DNA from: Ewingella americana ATCC 33852
Lineage (GTDB): Bacteria; Pseudomonadota; Gammaproteobacteria; Enterobacterales; Enterobacteriaceae
Direction: 5' to 3'
DNA length: 64,000 nt
Assembly: GCF_000735345.1 (NCBI RefSeq)
Contig: NZ_JMPJ01000026.1
Span: 1 to 64,000 of the forward strand
The notes beneath the pieces are model-generated. The model saw only the letters and a program-made list of their open reading frames with translations. It was not told the DNA's origin and did no database searches. This document shows, one piece after another, positions 24,630-35,302 of this stretch. Position 1 is the stretch's first letter. Each line of letters begins with the position of its first letter. The position numbers and the translations under genes are program-made.

Positions 24630-25595
24630 TTATTTTACTTCGATACCTTTGGCCTGAAGGTCCGCATGGTAAGACGAACGCACGAAAGGACCACAAGCCG
24701 CGTGGGTGAAGCCCATTTTCAGCGCTTCTTCTTTCATGTAATCGAACTCTTCCGGGCTGACATAACGCTGTACCGGCAAGTGGTGACGGCTTGGCTGCAA
24801 GTACTGGCCGAGGGTCAACATGGTCACGCCGTGACGACGCAGGTCGCGCATCACTTCAATGATCTCTTCATTGGTTTCGCCCAGACCGACCATCAAACCA
24901 GACTTGGTTGGGATATCAGGGTGAGCTTCTTTGAAGCGTTGCAGTAGGGTCAGTGACCACTCGTAGTTAGCACCAGGGCGCACCTGACGGTAAACGCGCG
25001 GCACGTTTTCCAGGTTGTGGTTGAACACGTCTGGCGGCGTGGCGTTGAGGATATCCAACGCGCGATCCATACGTCCACGGAAGTCCGGCACCAGCGTTTC
25101 AATCTTGATGGTTGGGTTCTTCTCGCGAATAGCGGCGATACAGTCGGCGAAGTGCTGAGCACCGCCGTCGCGCAGGTCATCGCGGTCAACCGAGGTGATA
25201 ACCACGTAGCGCAGACCCATATCGGCGATAGTCTGTGCCAGCTTCTGCGGCTCATTGGTATCTGGCGCCGTAGGGCGGCCGTGTGCAACGTCACAGAACG
25301 GGCAACGGCGGGTACAGATCGCGCCGAGGATCATAAAGGTGGCGGTGCCGTGGTTGAAGCATTCGGAGAGGTTAGGGCAAGCGGCTTCTTCACAAACGGA
25401 GTGTAAACCGTTCTTACGCAAGGCGGCTTTGATGCCCTGAATGCGGCTTGAGTCAGCCGGAAGTTTGATTTTCATCCAAGCCGGCTTACGTAACATTTCC
25501 TGCCGGTCAGTGGCCACGGTTTTCACCGGGATTAACGCCATCTTATCTGCATCGCGGTATTTAACGCCGCGTTCCATCTGAATCGGTTTACTCAT
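24630..25595 (-). CDS. lipA: Lipoyl synthase LipA
   Basis: Radical-SAM enzyme of 321 residues that inserts two sulfurs into octanoyl groups on E2 and GcvH proteins. The auxiliary cluster cysteines are in [12 protein letters not shown] (C-x4-C-x5-C) and the SAM cluster in CTRRCPFC (C-x3-C-x2-C). The C-terminal RSSYHAD carries the serine that ligates the auxiliary cluster. Length matches E. coli (321). It acts after LipB, whose gene lies upstream in the same direction with a gap of about 170 bp. Confidence 0.98.
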   Translation of the reverse strand: MSKPIQMERGVKYRDADKMALIPVKTVATDRQEMLRKPAWMKIKLPADSSRIQGIKAALRKNGLHSVCEEAACPNLSECFNHGTATFMILGAICTRRCPFCDVAHGRPTAPDTNEPQKLAQTIADMGLRYVVITSVDRDDLRDGGAQHFADCIAAIREKNPTIKIETLVPDFRGRMDRALDILNATPPDVFNHNLENVPRVYRQVRPGANYEWSLTLLQRFKEAHPDIPTKSGLMVGLGETNEEIIEVMRDLRRHGVTMLTLGQYLQPSRHHLPVQRYVSPEEFDYMKEEALKMGFTHAACGPFVRSSYHADLQAKGIEVK

Positions 25596-25768
25596 AAGCT
25601 TGCAGGTTCCAAGTTTGTCACTCGTTACTTGAGTTTTTTCAGGACATTCAATGAACTGGATGATTCATTAAAAAAAATGTGAATAATTGCAGAAATTATA
25701 TCACTTATGCCGCTCACTATTCAGCCCCAGAAGTGCTCATAAGCCACAAAGTCTACATTTTTTTAACA

Positions 25769-26452
25769 TTAATAGTCTTCGGCCTGCCACGGCAGGTAAT
25801 CCACTTGCTGGTAATTCAGTAAGTTATTGAAAGATTTCACCAGCACCGGCATGACGTCATCAACCGTCAACCCCGGCTTTTCACGACTGACCTGCGTCAT
25901 TTCCAACCCGGCATAGCCACAGGGATTGATTCGCAGGAATGGCTCGAGATCCATATCAATATTCAGCGCCAAACCGTGCAACGAACAGCCTTTGCGGATA
26001 CGCAGACCCAGCGAACAGATTTTTTTGCGATCGACATACACGCCGGGGGCGTCGGCACGCGGGTAGGCTTCAATGGAGAAGTGGGCGAGGGTGTCCACCA
26101 CGGTTTGCTCAATGGCGGTGACCAACTGGCGTACGCCTAGCTTTTTGCGCTTCAAATCCACCATCACGTACATCACCTGCTGGCCGGGGCCGTGATAGGT
26201 GACCTGACCGCCACGGTCGCTTTGAATTACGGGGATATCGCCTGGCAGCAGCACGTGCTCTGCCTTACCGGCCTGACCCTGAGTGAAAACCTTGTGGTGC
26301 TCGACCAGCCAGATTTCATCTTGGGTTTCAGGAGTACGGTTGTCAGTGAACAGATGCATCGCGCGGGACACTGGTTCGTAAGGCTGAAGACCCAGCTGAC
26401 GTAACACAATGCGTTGTTGCAGTTTATCTTGTTGCACAGCAGCTATCGCCAT
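25769..26452 (-). CDS. lipB: Octanoyl-ACP:protein N-octanoyltransferase LipB
   Basis: A 227-residue enzyme that moves octanoate from acyl carrier protein to lipoyl domains, the first step of lipoate synthesis. Active-site features are [16 protein letters not shown], the lysine in [10 protein letters not shown] and the cysteine in [13 protein letters not shown]. It is about 14 residues longer than the E. coli protein, mostly at the N-terminus, and the ribosome-binding site before ATG 26452 is weak, so the true start could be slightly internal. Confidence 0.96.
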   Translation of the reverse strand: MAIAAVQQDKLQQRIVLRQLGLQPYEPVSRAMHLFTDNRTPETQDEIWLVEHHKVFTQGQAGKAEHVLLPGDIPVIQSDRGGQVTYHGPGQQVMYVMVDLKRKKLGVRQLVTAIEQTVVDTLAHFSIEAYPRADAPGVYVDRKKICSLGLRIRKGCSLHGLALNIDMDLEPFLRINPCGYAGLEMTQVSREKPGLTVDDVMPVLVKSFNNLLNYQQVDYLPWQAEDY

Positions 26453-26470
26453 TTAGAAAGAGGGGGTCAG

Positions 26471-26505
26471 AAAAAGCAATGCAGCACCGATTAGGGTGCT
26501 GCATT
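26471..26505 (-). terminator. Terminator of ybeD
   Basis: Perfect 11-bp stem aatgcagcacc / ggtgctgcatt, followed on the minus strand by gc and five T residues. It separates ybeD from lipB. Confidence 0.9.
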
Positions 26506-26525
26506 AGGCAATTCACAAGAAGGGA

Positions 26526-26789
26526 TCACAATACCATGCGGACAATTTCGAGATTACCCAGCTCGTCGTAAAGGGTTTCGACCTGATCGATATGCTGCGC
26601 GGTGATCGTAATTGATACGGAGTGGTAATTCCCTTTACTGCTCGGTTTTACCTGAGGATTGTAGTCGCCAGGCGCATGGCGTTGCACGACTTCCACAACC
26701 TGATCAACCAACTCGGGCTGTGCCAAACCCATTACTTTATAAGTAAATGGACATGGGAATTCGAGCAGTTCGTTAAGTTTGGTTTTCAT
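26526..26789 (-). CDS. ybeD: YbeD, DUF493 family protein
   Basis: An 87-residue small alpha/beta protein ([21 protein letters not shown]...LEIVRMVL) of the DUF493 family with an ACT-like ferredoxin fold in the solved E. coli structure. Function is not established; it is almost always found next to lipB and dacA, as here. ATG 26789 has GGAG 7 nt upstream; an in-frame GTG two codons earlier is less likely. Confidence 0.93.
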   Translation of the reverse strand: MKTKLNELLEFPCPFTYKVMGLAQPELVDQVVEVVQRHAPGDYNPQVKPSSKGNYHSVSITITAQHIDQVETLYDELGNLEIVRMVL

Positions 26790-26833
26790 GTGCACTCCAG
26801 CGTGTTTACAGCAGACGGATTATTGTTATTAAA

Positions 26834-26863
26834 ATCACACTCCCGCCGAAGCGGGAGTGTGAT
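26834..26863 (-). terminator. Terminator of dacA
   Basis: A perfect 13-bp stem, atcacactcccgc / gcgggagtgtgat, with a cgaa loop and ttttaat following on the minus strand; 61 bp after the dacA stop. Confidence 0.85.
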
Positions 26864-26923
26864 CAATTTCACAATAGTAATAGTAACTATGTGGGGGGTA
26901 AAGGCGGCTTTTCAAGCCCGCGC

Positions 26924-28132
26924 TTAGCCGAACCAGTGGTGGAACATCAGTTTGATGTAATCCACGATGCGGCCGAAGAAGCCCCCTTCTTTGACTTCAT
27001 TCAGCACCACCAGAGGGCGCTCGTCAATGGTTTTACCATCAAGCTGGAAGTTGATAGAGCCAACTACCTGATTTTTCTGCAATGGTGCATGCAGCTCAGG
27101 ATTGGTCAACACGTAGCTGGCTTTCAAATCTTTCATGCGGCCGCGTGGAATGGTCAGGAAAGCGTCTTTATCAACGCCCAGCGCGACGCGGTCAGCATCG
27201 CCAAACCACACTGGTTCGGAGGCAAATTCTTTACCGGCTTTCAGTGGAGAAACGGTTTCGAAGAAGCGGAAGCCCCAGGTCAGCAGTTTCTTACTTTCAA
27301 CTTCACGGCCTTTATAGGTGTGACCGCCCATTACGGCGGAGATCAGACGCATCTGGCCTTCGGTTGCCGACGCCACCAAGTTGTAGCCAGCAGATTCAGT
27401 GTGGCCGGTTTTGATGCCGTCAACGTTCAGGCTGGTGTCCCACAACAGGCCATTGCGGTTGGTCTGGCGAATGTTGTTGAAGGTGAACTCTTTCTCTTTA
27501 TAGGTCGCGTACTCTTCCGGCACGTCACGGATAAGAGCCTGACCGATCAGCGCCATGTCGCGCGCCGAGCTGAACTGCCCTGCGGCGTCCAGACCGTGAA
27601 CCGTGCCGAAGTGGGTGTTTTTCAGACCCAGCGCGTTCACGTAGTTGTTCATCAGGCCAACAAAGGCGTCTTGGCTGCCTGCAACATAGTCGGCCATCGC
27701 CACGCAGGCGTCGTTACCGGACTGCAAAATGATGCCACGGTTCAGCTCAGAAACCGCAACGCGGTCGCCCGGCTTGAGGAACATCAGGGAGGAGCCTTTG
27801 AATACCGGGTTGCCGGTCGCCCACGCGTCCTGACCCACGGTAACCATATCGTTTGGCGTGATTTTGCCCGCTTTGATGGATTGACCGATAACATAACTGG
27901 TCATCATTTTGGTCAAGCTGGCTGGGTCACGGCGCGCGTCAGCGTTCATTTCTGCCAGCACTTTGCCTGAGTTGTAGTCAATCAGGATGTAGGCTTCAGC
28001 ATCAATCTGCGGGACGCCGGGGATCATCGTCTTTAAATTAACATCGTCGGCATAGGCGGACGCTGCACAAAGGCTCAGAGCTGTGCCAAAAGCCAAGCTT
28101 TTGACGAGAAGTGGGGTAGTTACAAGTTTCAT
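26924..28132 (-). CDS. dacA: D-alanyl-D-alanine carboxypeptidase PBP5
   Basis: A 402-residue low-mass penicillin-binding protein that trims the terminal D-Ala from murein pentapeptides. Signal peptide residues 1-28 (ends SAYA). Catalytic motifs: Ser72-x-x-Lys75 (ASLTKMM), SGN in [11 protein letters not shown], and KTG in [11 protein letters not shown]. The C-terminal domain ends in an amphipathic helix ([17 protein letters not shown]) that anchors PBP5 to the outer face of the inner membrane. It follows rlpA in the same direction, separated by a terminator. Confidence 0.97.
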   Translation of the reverse strand: MKLVTTPLLVKSLAFGTALSLCAASAYADDVNLKTMIPGVPQIDAEAYILIDYNSGKVLAEMNADARRDPASLTKMMTSYVIGQSIKAGKITPNDMVTVGQDAWATGNPVFKGSSLMFLKPGDRVAVSELNRGIILQSGNDACVAMADYVAGSQDAFVGLMNNYVNALGLKNTHFGTVHGLDAAGQFSSARDMALIGQALIRDVPEEYATYKEKEFTFNNIRQTNRNGLLWDTSLNVDGIKTGHTESAGYNLVASATEGQMRLISAVMGGHTYKGREVESKKLLTWGFRFFETVSPLKAGKEFASEPVWFGDADRVALGVDKDAFLTIPRGRMKDLKASYVLTNPELHAPLQKNQVVGSINFQLDGKTIDERPLVVLNEVKEGGFFGRIVDYIKLMFHHWFG

Positions 28133-28263
28133 GATAGGGACAGCAACATCCGTAGAAGTAAGTTAAAAACGTGCCACACTATAGCAGAAGCGACATATTC
28201 AGACATCTGCGATTACAGCGGCTTGAAAGTGTTTACCCTTTTTTACCAATTTCACATTGGTGG

Positions 28264-28287
28264 AAAAAACGGGGCCGTAGCCCCGTT
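28264..28287 (-). terminator. Terminator of rlpA
   Basis: An 8-bp stem aacggggc / gccccgtt with a 4-nt loop and a run of at least four T on the minus strand. Confidence 0.9.
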
Positions 28288-28323
28288 AAGGAAATGCATC
28301 TCGCCTCGCGATGATTTAGCGCA

Positions 28324-29460
28324 TCACAGGGCTGAGACAACAAACGACTGCTGCTGGGCTTCGCTAGCCAGACGTTGTTTAAGCTGTTCTGCCTGCTGGC
28401 GGCTCAACGGACCCAGCTGCACGCGGTACATGCTGCCATTCGGTTGAACCTTGCCCGGCACGGAGAATTTCTGGCTCAGGCTTTTCTGCCACAGCGCGGC
28501 GTTTTGTGGATTGCTCAGCGCACCGACCTGCACCATATAGCTGCCGCCCGCCGCGTGGCTTGACGATGCCGCGCGAGGAGCCGATGCCGCCGCTACAGCA
28601 GCCGGAGCGGCGACTGCGGCCATGGCCGGAGCCGGGCTTGGGGAGGCGATTGGCGCTGGATCATCATGCTCCAGAATCCCCTGTGGCACTGGCTTTGGCG
28701 CTTGCAGGAAACCGCCGCCGTTACCGCCACCATTGCCAACTGCGCTGGTAGTGGCCGCCGTGTCGGTGTCTTCTGAGTTGGTCAAAGTGCTGTTATCAAT
28801 CGGGCGAACCGCCGCCCCGGTGTCAGTCGGCGCGCTTTGCACCGGGGTACCGATACCGCTAGCACCCAATTCCGGACGCGCTGGCAGGGCATAAGACTGT
28901 TTGGCGACGGTTGTACCAATGGTGCCCGGACCAGACAGCGTGCCGTCCGGCGCAACGTTGATGAAGTCGATTCTGACCTTGGTGCTGTTGGTCAAGTTCA
29001 GGCGCTCAGCGGCGGCCTGAGATAAATCAATAATGCGGCCCGGCGTGTAAGGGCCACGGTCGTTCACGCGAACCACTAACATGCGGCCGTTGGCGACGTT
29101 GGTCACGCGGACATAGCTTGGAATAGGCAGAGTAGGGTGCGCGGCGGTCAGGGCGTTCGGGTCAAACTCTTCGCCGATGGCCGTGGTGTTGCTGCCGTTT
29201 TCTTGCCCATACCACGAGGCTAAGCCCACCTGAGAGAAGTTAGACGGGTCTTTGATGATTTTGTAGGTTTTGCCATTAACCGAATAATCCTGGCTGGTGC
29301 CTGGGTTATAAGGTTCGTAACGCGGGTCAGCGCCGCCGATTTCAACCACGGGACCGTTATAGGTCTGCGGTGGGGCAGGTTGTTGTTGCTGTGTGTCTTC
29401 GGTACTACAGGCGCTCAATAACAACCCGATAATGACGGCTCCAAGCCACTGCTTACGCAT
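28324..29460 (-). CDS. rlpA: Septal ring lytic transglycosylase lipoprotein RlpA
   Basis: A 378-residue outer-membrane lipoprotein. Lipobox LLSAC (cysteine near residue 19) follows a short signal; then a double-psi beta-barrel domain (QVGLASWYGQENGSNTTAIGEEFDP split around residue 80, VNDRGPYTPGRIIDLSQ), a long Ala/Pro/Ser-rich linker and a C-terminal SPOR domain (YMVQVGALSNPQNA) that binds denuded septal glycan. In some bacteria RlpA is a lytic transglycosylase; activity in enterobacteria is uncertain. ATG 29460 starts the lipoprotein signal; the frame is open further only into mrdB. It closes the mrdA-mrdB-rlpA unit, 10 bp after mrdB. Confidence 0.94.
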   Translation of the reverse strand: MRKQWLGAVIIGLLLSACSTEDTQQQQPAPPQTYNGPVVEIGGADPRYEPYNPGTSQDYSVNGKTYKIIKDPSNFSQVGLASWYGQENGSNTTAIGEEFDPNALTAAHPTLPIPSYVRVTNVANGRMLVVRVNDRGPYTPGRIIDLSQAAAERLNLTNSTKVRIDFINVAPDGTLSGPGTIGTTVAKQSYALPARPELGASGIGTPVQSAPTDTGAAVRPIDNSTLTNSEDTDTAATTSAVGNGGGNGGGFLQAPKPVPQGILEHDDPAPIASPSPAPAMAAVAAPAAVAAASAPRAASSSHAAGGSYMVQVGALSNPQNAALWQKSLSQKFSVPGKVQPNGSMYRVQLGPLSRQQAEQLKQRLASEAQQQSFVVSAL

Positions 29461-29470
29461 CGCCCACCTC

Positions 29471-30583
29471 TTATAAGTTTTTTGATAACATTTTTCGATG
29501 GGTATGTATCGACATGACGATACCAAACCCTGCCATCAGCACGATAAGCGCTGAGCCACCATAGCTGACCAGTGGCAAAGGTACCCCAACCACTGGGACA
29601 ATACCACTGACCATGCCGATGTTAACGAACACATAAACGAATAAAATTAACATCAGCCCACCGGACATAACCCGTCCAAATGTGGTTTGTGCCCGAGCCG
29701 CAATCACCAGCCCGCGCATAATCAAGCATAGATAGAGTGCGAGCAGCACCAAAACCCCCACCAGACCTAGCTCTTCGGCCAATACGGCAAAGATAAAGTC
29801 TGTATGGCGTTCGGGCAGAAATTCGAGCTGCGACTGGGTGCCGTGCAGCCACCCTTTGCCGGAAAGACCGCCAGAACCAATGGCGATTTTCGACTGAATG
29901 ATGTGGTAACCCGCGCCCAGTGGGTCGCTCTCAGGGTCGAGCAGCATCATCACGCGGTCGCGCTGGTAATCATGCATCAGGAAGAACCACAGAATCGGGA
30001 TGAAGGCGGCAACCAGCAGGGCGGCGACGGCGATAAGCTTCCAACTCATGCCCGATAAGAACAGGACAAACAGGCCTGAAGCGGCGATCAGGATTGAAGT
30101 TCCGAGGTCAGGCTGCGCGGCCACCAGCAGGGTAGGAATGAAAATCAGCGCCAGCGCAATGGCGGTATTCTTCAGCGAAGGCGGGCAGACGTCACGGTTG
30201 ATAAAGCGCGCGACCATCAGCGGCACGGCGATTTTCGCCAATTCCGAGGGCTGGAAGCGCACCACGCCGAGATCAAGCCAGCGCTGCGCCCCTTTACTGA
30301 TGGTGCCGAAGGCATCCACCAGCACCAGCAACAGCACGCAGACAATATAGAGATAGGGCGCCCAGCTTTCATAAACCCGTGGCGGGATCTGCGCCATCAC
30401 CAGCATGATGATAAGGCCCATCACGATCTGGCCAATTTTGCGCTCCATCATGCCGATATCCTGACCGCTGGCGCTCCACATTACGAAGGCGCTATAGGCC
30501 AGCAGGGCAAGCACAATCAGCAGCAGGGTGAGGTCGATATGCATTTTCGACCACAGCGACCCTTTTTGTTGGTTTTCAGTCAT
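29471..30583 (-). CDS. mrdB: Peptidoglycan polymerase RodA
   Basis: A 370-residue SEDS-family glycosyltransferase with ten membrane helices that polymerises lipid II for cell elongation with PBP2. SEDS features are [21 protein letters not shown] and [18 protein letters not shown], the loop with the catalytic aspartate nearby, and [17 protein letters not shown]. Length equals that of E. coli RodA. It lies 6 bp after mrdA, so the two are co-transcribed. Confidence 0.97.
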   Translation of the reverse strand: MTENQQKGSLWSKMHIDLTLLLIVLALLAYSAFVMWSASGQDIGMMERKIGQIVMGLIIMLVMAQIPPRVYESWAPYLYIVCVLLLVLVDAFGTISKGAQRWLDLGVVRFQPSELAKIAVPLMVARFINRDVCPPSLKNTAIALALIFIPTLLVAAQPDLGTSILIAASGLFVLFLSGMSWKLIAVAALLVAAFIPILWFFLMHDYQRDRVMMLLDPESDPLGAGYHIIQSKIAIGSGGLSGKGWLHGTQSQLEFLPERHTDFIFAVLAEELGLVGVLVLLALYLCLIMRGLVIAARAQTTFGRVMSGGLMLILFVYVFVNIGMVSGIVPVVGVPLPLVSYGGSALIVLMAGFGIVMSIHTHRKMLSKNL

Positions 30584-30589
30584 GTTCGG

Positions 30590-32494
30590 TTAATCACCTT
30601 CGATTCCGGGCGGAGCTGGCGCTTCAGCCGGTAATTGTGTCGTATTATCGCCCAACAAAATATGGTCGAGTATCTGGCGGGTAATGGTACCCACGGCCGG
30701 ACCGGCGCCACCATTTTCAAGGATCACCGCGACGGCTACCGTCGGGTCATTGAATGGCGCAAAGGCGGTCATTAATTTATGGTCGCGAAGATGTTCGGAT
30801 ATCTTATTCGCGTTATAGATTTCATTGGCTTTCAAACCGTAAACTTGTGCTGTACCGGATTTGGCTGCGGCTTTGTAAGGCGCGTCGGCGAAACTCTTAC
30901 GAGCGGTGCCGTTCGGGCGGTTTGCCACGCCGTACATCCCGTCTTTGGCGATTTCCCAATAACCTGAATGCACATCACCAATCTGGGTGGTTTCCTGCTG
31001 CTGGTAAGGCACCAGCTTGCCGTCAATTTTAGTGCTCAGCAGCAAGTGCGGAGTTTTCACCGTGCCGTCATTGATAAGCGTGGTCATGGCTTTCATGATC
31101 TGAATCGGCGTCGCCGTCCAGTAGCCTTGGCCGATGCCGACCGGAATGGTGTCACCCTGATACCAAGGCTTTTTGAAGCGTTTAAATTTCCAGTCGCGGC
31201 TCGGCATGTTGCCGTTGCGCTCTTCGGACAAGTCGATGCCGGAATACTGACCGTAGCCGAATTTGCCCATCCACTCCGACAGGCGGTCAATGCCCATGTC
31301 GTAAGCCACTTGGTAGAAGAAGGTATCCGCCGACTCTTCCAGTGATTTGGTGACGTTAAGGCGGCCGTGGCCCCAGTGTTTCCAGTCGCGGTAGCGTTTG
31401 TCAGAGCCCGGCAGCTGCCACCAGCCTGGGTCAAACAGCGAGGTCGCTTTGGTAATGACGCCGGCGGTCAGGGCCGAAACTGCAATATAAGGTTTTACCG
31501 TCGAGGCCGGTGGGTAAACCCCCTGCGTCGCACGGTTGATCAGCGGCTTGTTCGGGTCATTCAACAGGCCGCTGTAGTCCTTGCTCGAGATGCCGTCGAC
31601 AAACAGGTTAGGGTCATAGCTCGGGTTGGAAACCAGCGCGCGAATGCTGCCGTCGCGCGGGTCTGACACCACCACGGCGGAGCGGCTGCCGGTCAGCAAC
31701 TCTTCAATATAGGTTTGCAGGGCGAGATCTATGGTCAGGTAGATGTCTTTACCCGCCTGCGGCGGCTCTTCGTGCAACTGGCGAATCACCCGCCCGCGGT
31801 TGTTCACTTCGACTTCTTCATAGCCAGTTTTGCCGTGCAGCGTGTCTTCGTAATAGCGCTCGATGCCCAGCTTGCCGATGTCGTGCGTGGCGGCGTAGTT
31901 GGCCAATATACCGTCTTTGTCCAGACGCTCGACGTCACGGTCGTTGATTTTCGAGACGTAGCCAATCACGTGGGTGAGGGCTGAGCCATAAGGGTAATAG
32001 CGGCGCTGATAGCCTTTGACTTCAACGCCGGGGAAATTGAATTGGTTTACGGCAAAGCGCGCCACCTGAACTTCGGTCAGGGCGGTTTTTACTGGAATAG
32101 AGGTAAAGCGGCGCGAACGTTTGCGCTCTTTTTGAAAGTTTTCAATATCTTCGGGAGTTAAATCGACAATAGGCTTCAAACCTTCGAGGATGGCCGCGAG
32201 GTTGTCGACTTTTTCCGGTACCAGTTCGAGCTGGTAAATGGTGCGGTTCAGCGCCAGAGGCGTGCCGTTGCGGTCATAAATGATGCCACGGCTCGGCGCT
32301 ATTGGGACCAGTTTGATGCGGTTATCGTTGGAGCGGGTTTGGTAATCCTGAAAGCGGACAATCTGTAAGTTGTACAGATTGAATGCCAGCACACCGCTGA
32401 GTAGCAGAATACCTGTGAACGCCACCAGTGCACGGCGCACAAAGAGGGCTGATTCAGCCGTATAGTCGCGAAAAGGGTTACGATCTATTTTCAT
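30590..32494 (-). CDS. mrdA: Penicillin-binding protein 2
   Basis: A 634-residue class B transpeptidase needed for rod shape. One N-terminal membrane helix (about 22-42), a dimerisation domain, then the transpeptidase domain with PPASTVKPY (Ser-x-x-Lys), ESADTFFYQ (SxD) and KSGTAQVYG (KSG). It cross-links glycan made by RodA. Length matches E. coli (633). First gene of the mrdAB-rlpA unit and 39 bp after rlmH. Confidence 0.98.
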   Translation of the reverse strand: MKIDRNPFRDYTAESALFVRRALVAFTGILLLSGVLAFNLYNLQIVRFQDYQTRSNDNRIKLVPIAPSRGIIYDRNGTPLALNRTIYQLELVPEKVDNLAAILEGLKPIVDLTPEDIENFQKERKRSRRFTSIPVKTALTEVQVARFAVNQFNFPGVEVKGYQRRYYPYGSALTHVIGYVSKINDRDVERLDKDGILANYAATHDIGKLGIERYYEDTLHGKTGYEEVEVNNRGRVIRQLHEEPPQAGKDIYLTIDLALQTYIEELLTGSRSAVVVSDPRDGSIRALVSNPSYDPNLFVDGISSKDYSGLLNDPNKPLINRATQGVYPPASTVKPYIAVSALTAGVITKATSLFDPGWWQLPGSDKRYRDWKHWGHGRLNVTKSLEESADTFFYQVAYDMGIDRLSEWMGKFGYGQYSGIDLSEERNGNMPSRDWKFKRFKKPWYQGDTIPVGIGQGYWTATPIQIMKAMTTLINDGTVKTPHLLLSTKIDGKLVPYQQQETTQIGDVHSGYWEIAKDGMYGVANRPNGTARKSFADAPYKAAAKSGTAQVYGLKANEIYNANKISEHLRDHKLMTAFAPFNDPTVAVAVILENGGAGPAVGTITRQILDHILLGDNTTQLPAEAPAPPGIEGD

Positions 32495-32533
32495 CCCACT
32501 ACTTAATTCATGTTGCTGACATTCACCAACCGA

Positions 32534-33004
32534 TTATTCCCGGTGGTATGGATGATTTGTGGTGATACTCCATGCACGATAAAGGCTTTCCGCTACCAAC
32601 ACCCGAACTAACGGATGGGGCAGGGTCAGCGGAGAGAGCGACCAGCTCTGCTCGGCTGCGGCTTTACACGCAGGTGCTAGCCCTTCAGGGCCGCCAATCA
32701 ACAGGCTGACGTTGCGGCCATCCTGCTTCCAGCGCTCCAGTTGTTGGGCAAGCGTTGGGGTTTCCCAGGGCGTGCCCGGAATATCCAGCGTCACAATCCT
32801 GTTGCCTTTCCCGACCGCCGCCAGCATCTGCTCGCCTTCTTTTTCAAGAATGCGTTTGATGTCGGCATTTTTGCCCCTTTTGCCGGCCGGTACTTCGACC
32901 AGTTCAAAAGGCATGTCTTTAGGGAAACGGTTGAGATAATCGTTAAAACCGGTCTGAACCCAGTCGGGCATTTTGGTTCCGACAGCGACGAGTTGCAGTT
33001 TCAC
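32534..33004 (-). CDS. rlmH: 23S rRNA pseudouridine-1915 N3-methyltransferase RlmH
   Basis: A 156-residue SPOUT methyltransferase acting on pseudouridine 1915 of 70S ribosomes. The knotted SAM-binding part reads [17 protein letters not shown] and the C-terminal [18 protein letters not shown] is conserved. Length matches the family. It lies 3 bp after rsfS, a fixed pair across enterobacteria. Confidence 0.98.
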   Translation of the reverse strand: MKLQLVAVGTKMPDWVQTGFNDYLNRFPKDMPFELVEVPAGKRGKNADIKRILEKEGEQMLAAVGKGNRIVTLDIPGTPWETPTLAQQLERWKQDGRNVSLLIGGPEGLAPACKAAAEQSWSLSPLTLPHPLVRVLVAESLYRAWSITTNHPYHRE

Positions 33005-33007
33005 GAA

Positions 33008-33325
33008 TTAAGCCCAGAGTTTCTCAAGCTCATACAGCTGGCGGCTCTCTTCCTGCATGACGTGAACAATCACTTCACCCAGGTCGACAACAACCCAATC
33101 CGCTTCATTGATGCCTTTAACGCCCATGGCGTCTAAGCCAGCGGCTTTCACTTCTTCTACCAGATGCCCTGCAATAGACATCACGTGACGGCTGGAAGTG
33201 CCGGTACAGATGATCATGCAGTCAGTAATGCTGGATTTACCGATAACATCAATGGCAACGATGTCTTGTGCTTTCAGGTCATCGACTTTATCGATAACAA
33301 AATCTTGGAGCGCTTTACCTTGCAA
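33008..33325 (-). CDS. rsfS: Ribosomal silencing factor RsfS
   Basis: A 105-residue Iojap/RsfS protein that binds ribosomal protein uL14 (L14) and blocks joining of the subunits in starvation. Conserved parts are [27 protein letters not shown] and [17 protein letters not shown]. The next gene upstream in E. coli would be cobC; here 250 bp of non-coding DNA separates it from nadD. Confidence 0.97.
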   Translation of the reverse strand: MQGKALQDFVIDKVDDLKAQDIVAIDVIGKSSITDCMIICTGTSSRHVMSIAGHLVEEVKAAGLDAMGVKGINEADWVVVDLGEVIVHVMQEESRQLYELEKLWA

Positions 33326-33578
33326 AGGTTCCCCCTGGGGATGTTGAAACGGGTTAGCTTGATGAAAACCTTCTGCTGCATGAGCGCAAACGCTGCGTGC
33401 AGGAGAGGGCTTTCAAAAAAGAGTGTATGTCGAAATACGGAGTTAATGCCGAAAAAACACGATGAATCAATTGATTACGTTCGTTATCGCCACAGCTATA
33501 CCGCAAGCCGAAATTAAGCGGCGCAGTATACCACGCGTTACCCACGGGTGATATAAACCCACCTTACTGTGGCTCAAA
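33326..33578. other. Intergenic region where cobC stands in E. coli
   Basis: No gene is supported here. Short open frames on both strands lack ribosome-binding sites and family resemblance. E. coli has cobC (alpha-ribazole phosphatase) at this site. No trace of its RHG motif was seen, so it is absent rather than decayed. The segment probably carries the rsfS promoter. Confidence 0.5.
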
Positions 33579-34244
33579 TCATTTAGTGTAAAGACTATTT
33601 GACTCAATATAGCGCTCAACGGCGTCCGGCACTAAATCGGCGAAACTTTTCCCCTCGTGCCGACGCTGGCGAATTTCAGTCGCCGAAATATCCAGCAGCG
33701 GGGTATTCGCCTGATAAATGAATCCGTGCGGCCGCTGTTTGAGTTTCGCCGCATCCTCGACGTGGTGTTGGTCATACCAACGTTGTAACTCAGGCGTATC
33801 CAGACGTTCAGCGTAACCCGGTCTTGCCATCACCAGCAGGTGACAAACGCGCAGTAAATCTTCCCAGCGATGCCACTTGTGCAGGGTCAGCAAAGAATCT
33901 TGGCCGATGATAAACGCCAGCGGGCGGTCAGCGCCATACTCTTTACGTAACGTTTCAAGTGTCACGATGCTGTAGGAAGGTGTGTCTACTTTTAGCTCAC
34001 GATCGTCGACCGAAAACAGCGGATTTCCCTGCACCGCCAGCTCAACCATTTTCAGGCGCTGCTGGGCCGTGGCCTCTGGCTGTGGGCGATGCGGCGGGAC
34101 ATTATTAGGCAGTAGCACCACGCGGTCCAAATGGGCTTCTTTCGCCAATTGCTCAACCGGTTTGAGATGCCCGTAGTGAATAGGATCGAACGTGCCGCCA
34201 AACAGCGCCAACAGGGAGTCGCGAGACGAGGTGTCGTGGGTCAT
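33579..34244 (-). CDS. nadD: Nicotinate-nucleotide adenylyltransferase NadD
   Basis: A 221-residue enzyme joining NaMN and ATP to form deamido-NAD. The nucleotidyltransferase signature is [16 protein letters not shown] with the HxGH element, and the C-terminal [13 protein letters not shown] motif binds ATP phosphate. ATG 34244 is used: aggaagg lies 7 nt upstream, and homology begins a few residues later; the longer frame overlaps holA. It is the last gene of the leuS-lptE-holA-nadD unit. Confidence 0.97.
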   Translation of the reverse strand: MTHDTSSRDSLLALFGGTFDPIHYGHLKPVEQLAKEAHLDRVVLLPNNVPPHRPQPEATAQQRLKMVELAVQGNPLFSVDDRELKVDTPSYSIVTLETLRKEYGADRPLAFIIGQDSLLTLHKWHRWEDLLRVCHLLVMARPGYAERLDTPELQRWYDQHHVEDAAKLKQRPHGFIYQANTPLLDISATEIRQRRHEGKSFADLVPDAVERYIESNSLYTK

Positions 34245-34264
34245 CAAAATACCTTCCTGGTTGA

Positions 34265-35302
34265 TCACTGGCCGAGGTCGATAAAGCTCTCTGGCAACGG
34301 CTTGCCGCAAAGCAGCATCGACAGGCTTTCAAGCTCAGGCCAGATGGATTGACCGTAGTCCTGTTTCAGCGTGATTTCCATTTTTGTCAGCAAATGAACC
34401 GCCTGTTGCAGCTGGCGCAAAGAGAGTCTTTGCAGAGCCTGTGTCACCAAGGTTCGGCGGTTTTGCCACACTTTATATTGGTCGAACAGGGCGCGCAGCG
34501 GCGTGGTGTCCATCTTTCTTTTCAGCGTCAGCAGCATCAGCAGTTCGCGCTGCAAGGTGCGCAGCAGGATAACCGGCTCGCTATCTTCTTGCTGGAGCTG
34601 GCGCAGAATGTGCCACGCGCGTTTGCTTTTACCGGCCAACAGCGCGTCCAGCCAATGGAACGGCGTGAAGTGCGCGGCGTCGTAAACCGCTTCTTCTACT
34701 CGCAACAGGGTCAGTTTACCGTCGGGGTAGAGCAGGGAGAGGCGCTCGAGAGACTGGGCCAAGGCCAACAGATTCCCTTCGTAGCAATAGCAGAGCAGCT
34801 GGTTGGCTGGCTCATCAAGCTCGAGGGATAACTCTTTGGCGCGCTTTGCCACCCAGCGCGGCAGCTGTGCTTGTTCTGGCGTCTGGCAGCTGACAAATAC
34901 GCCGCGATCGCTCAGGGCTTTAAACCATGCGCTGTTTTCTTGGGCTTTGGTGAGCTTTGTTCCGCGCAGTACCAGCAGAATATCGTCGTGCAGCAGCTGG
35001 GTGAGTTTCACCAGTTGCTCACCCATCGGCGCGGGTGGACCATTCTCTGGCAGGATAAGTAACAGGGTTTGGCGCGAAGCGAACAGACTCAATGCCTGGC
35101 AGATGCTGAAGATAGCATCCCACTCGGTATGGGCATCAAGGGTAAAGGTGTAGTGTTCTTCGAAAGCCGCCGCTTGGGCTGCTTTGCGAATGCTGTCCTG
35201 ACTTTCCTGGAGCAGCAGCGGATCGTTTCCACATAATAAATAACAAGTGCGCAGCCCCTCTCGGAGCTGCGCGGCAAGTTGTTCAGGATAGAGTCGAATC
35301 AT
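34265..35302 (-). CDS. holA: DNA polymerase III delta subunit HolA
   Basis: A 345-residue clamp-loader subunit that opens the beta clamp. The N-terminal [33 protein letters not shown] region has the beta-binding element, followed by an AAA+-like domain without an ATPase site and a helical collar domain. Length is near E. coli (343). Its ATG overlaps the lptE stop (ATGA), indicating coupling. Confidence 0.97.
   Translation of the reverse strand: MIRLYPEQLAAQLREGLRTCYLLCGNDPLLLQESQDSIRKAAQAAAFEEHYTFTLDAHTEWDAIFSICQALSLFASRQTLLLILPENGPPAPMGEQLVKLTQLLHDDILLVLRGTKLTKAQENSAWFKALSDRGVFVSCQTPEQAQLPRWVAKRAKELSLELDEPANQLLCYCYEGNLLALAQSLERLSLLYPDGKLTLLRVEEAVYDAAHFTPFHWLDALLAGKSKRAWHILRQLQQEDSEPVILLRTLQRELLMLLTLKRKMDTTPLRALFDQYKVWQNRRTLVTQALQRLSLRQLQQAVHLLTKMEITLKQDYGQSIWPELESLSMLLCGKPLPESFIDLGQ

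Noticed and set aside
26891-27970. Long plus-strand open frame of 359 codons opposite dacA
   Set aside because: It is a shadow of dacA, whose PBP5 motifs are complete; the antisense protein has no recognisable domain.
33164-33517. Open frames in the nadD-rsfS spacer
   Set aside because: Partly antisense of rsfS, no ribosome-binding site and no resemblance to CobC or other families.
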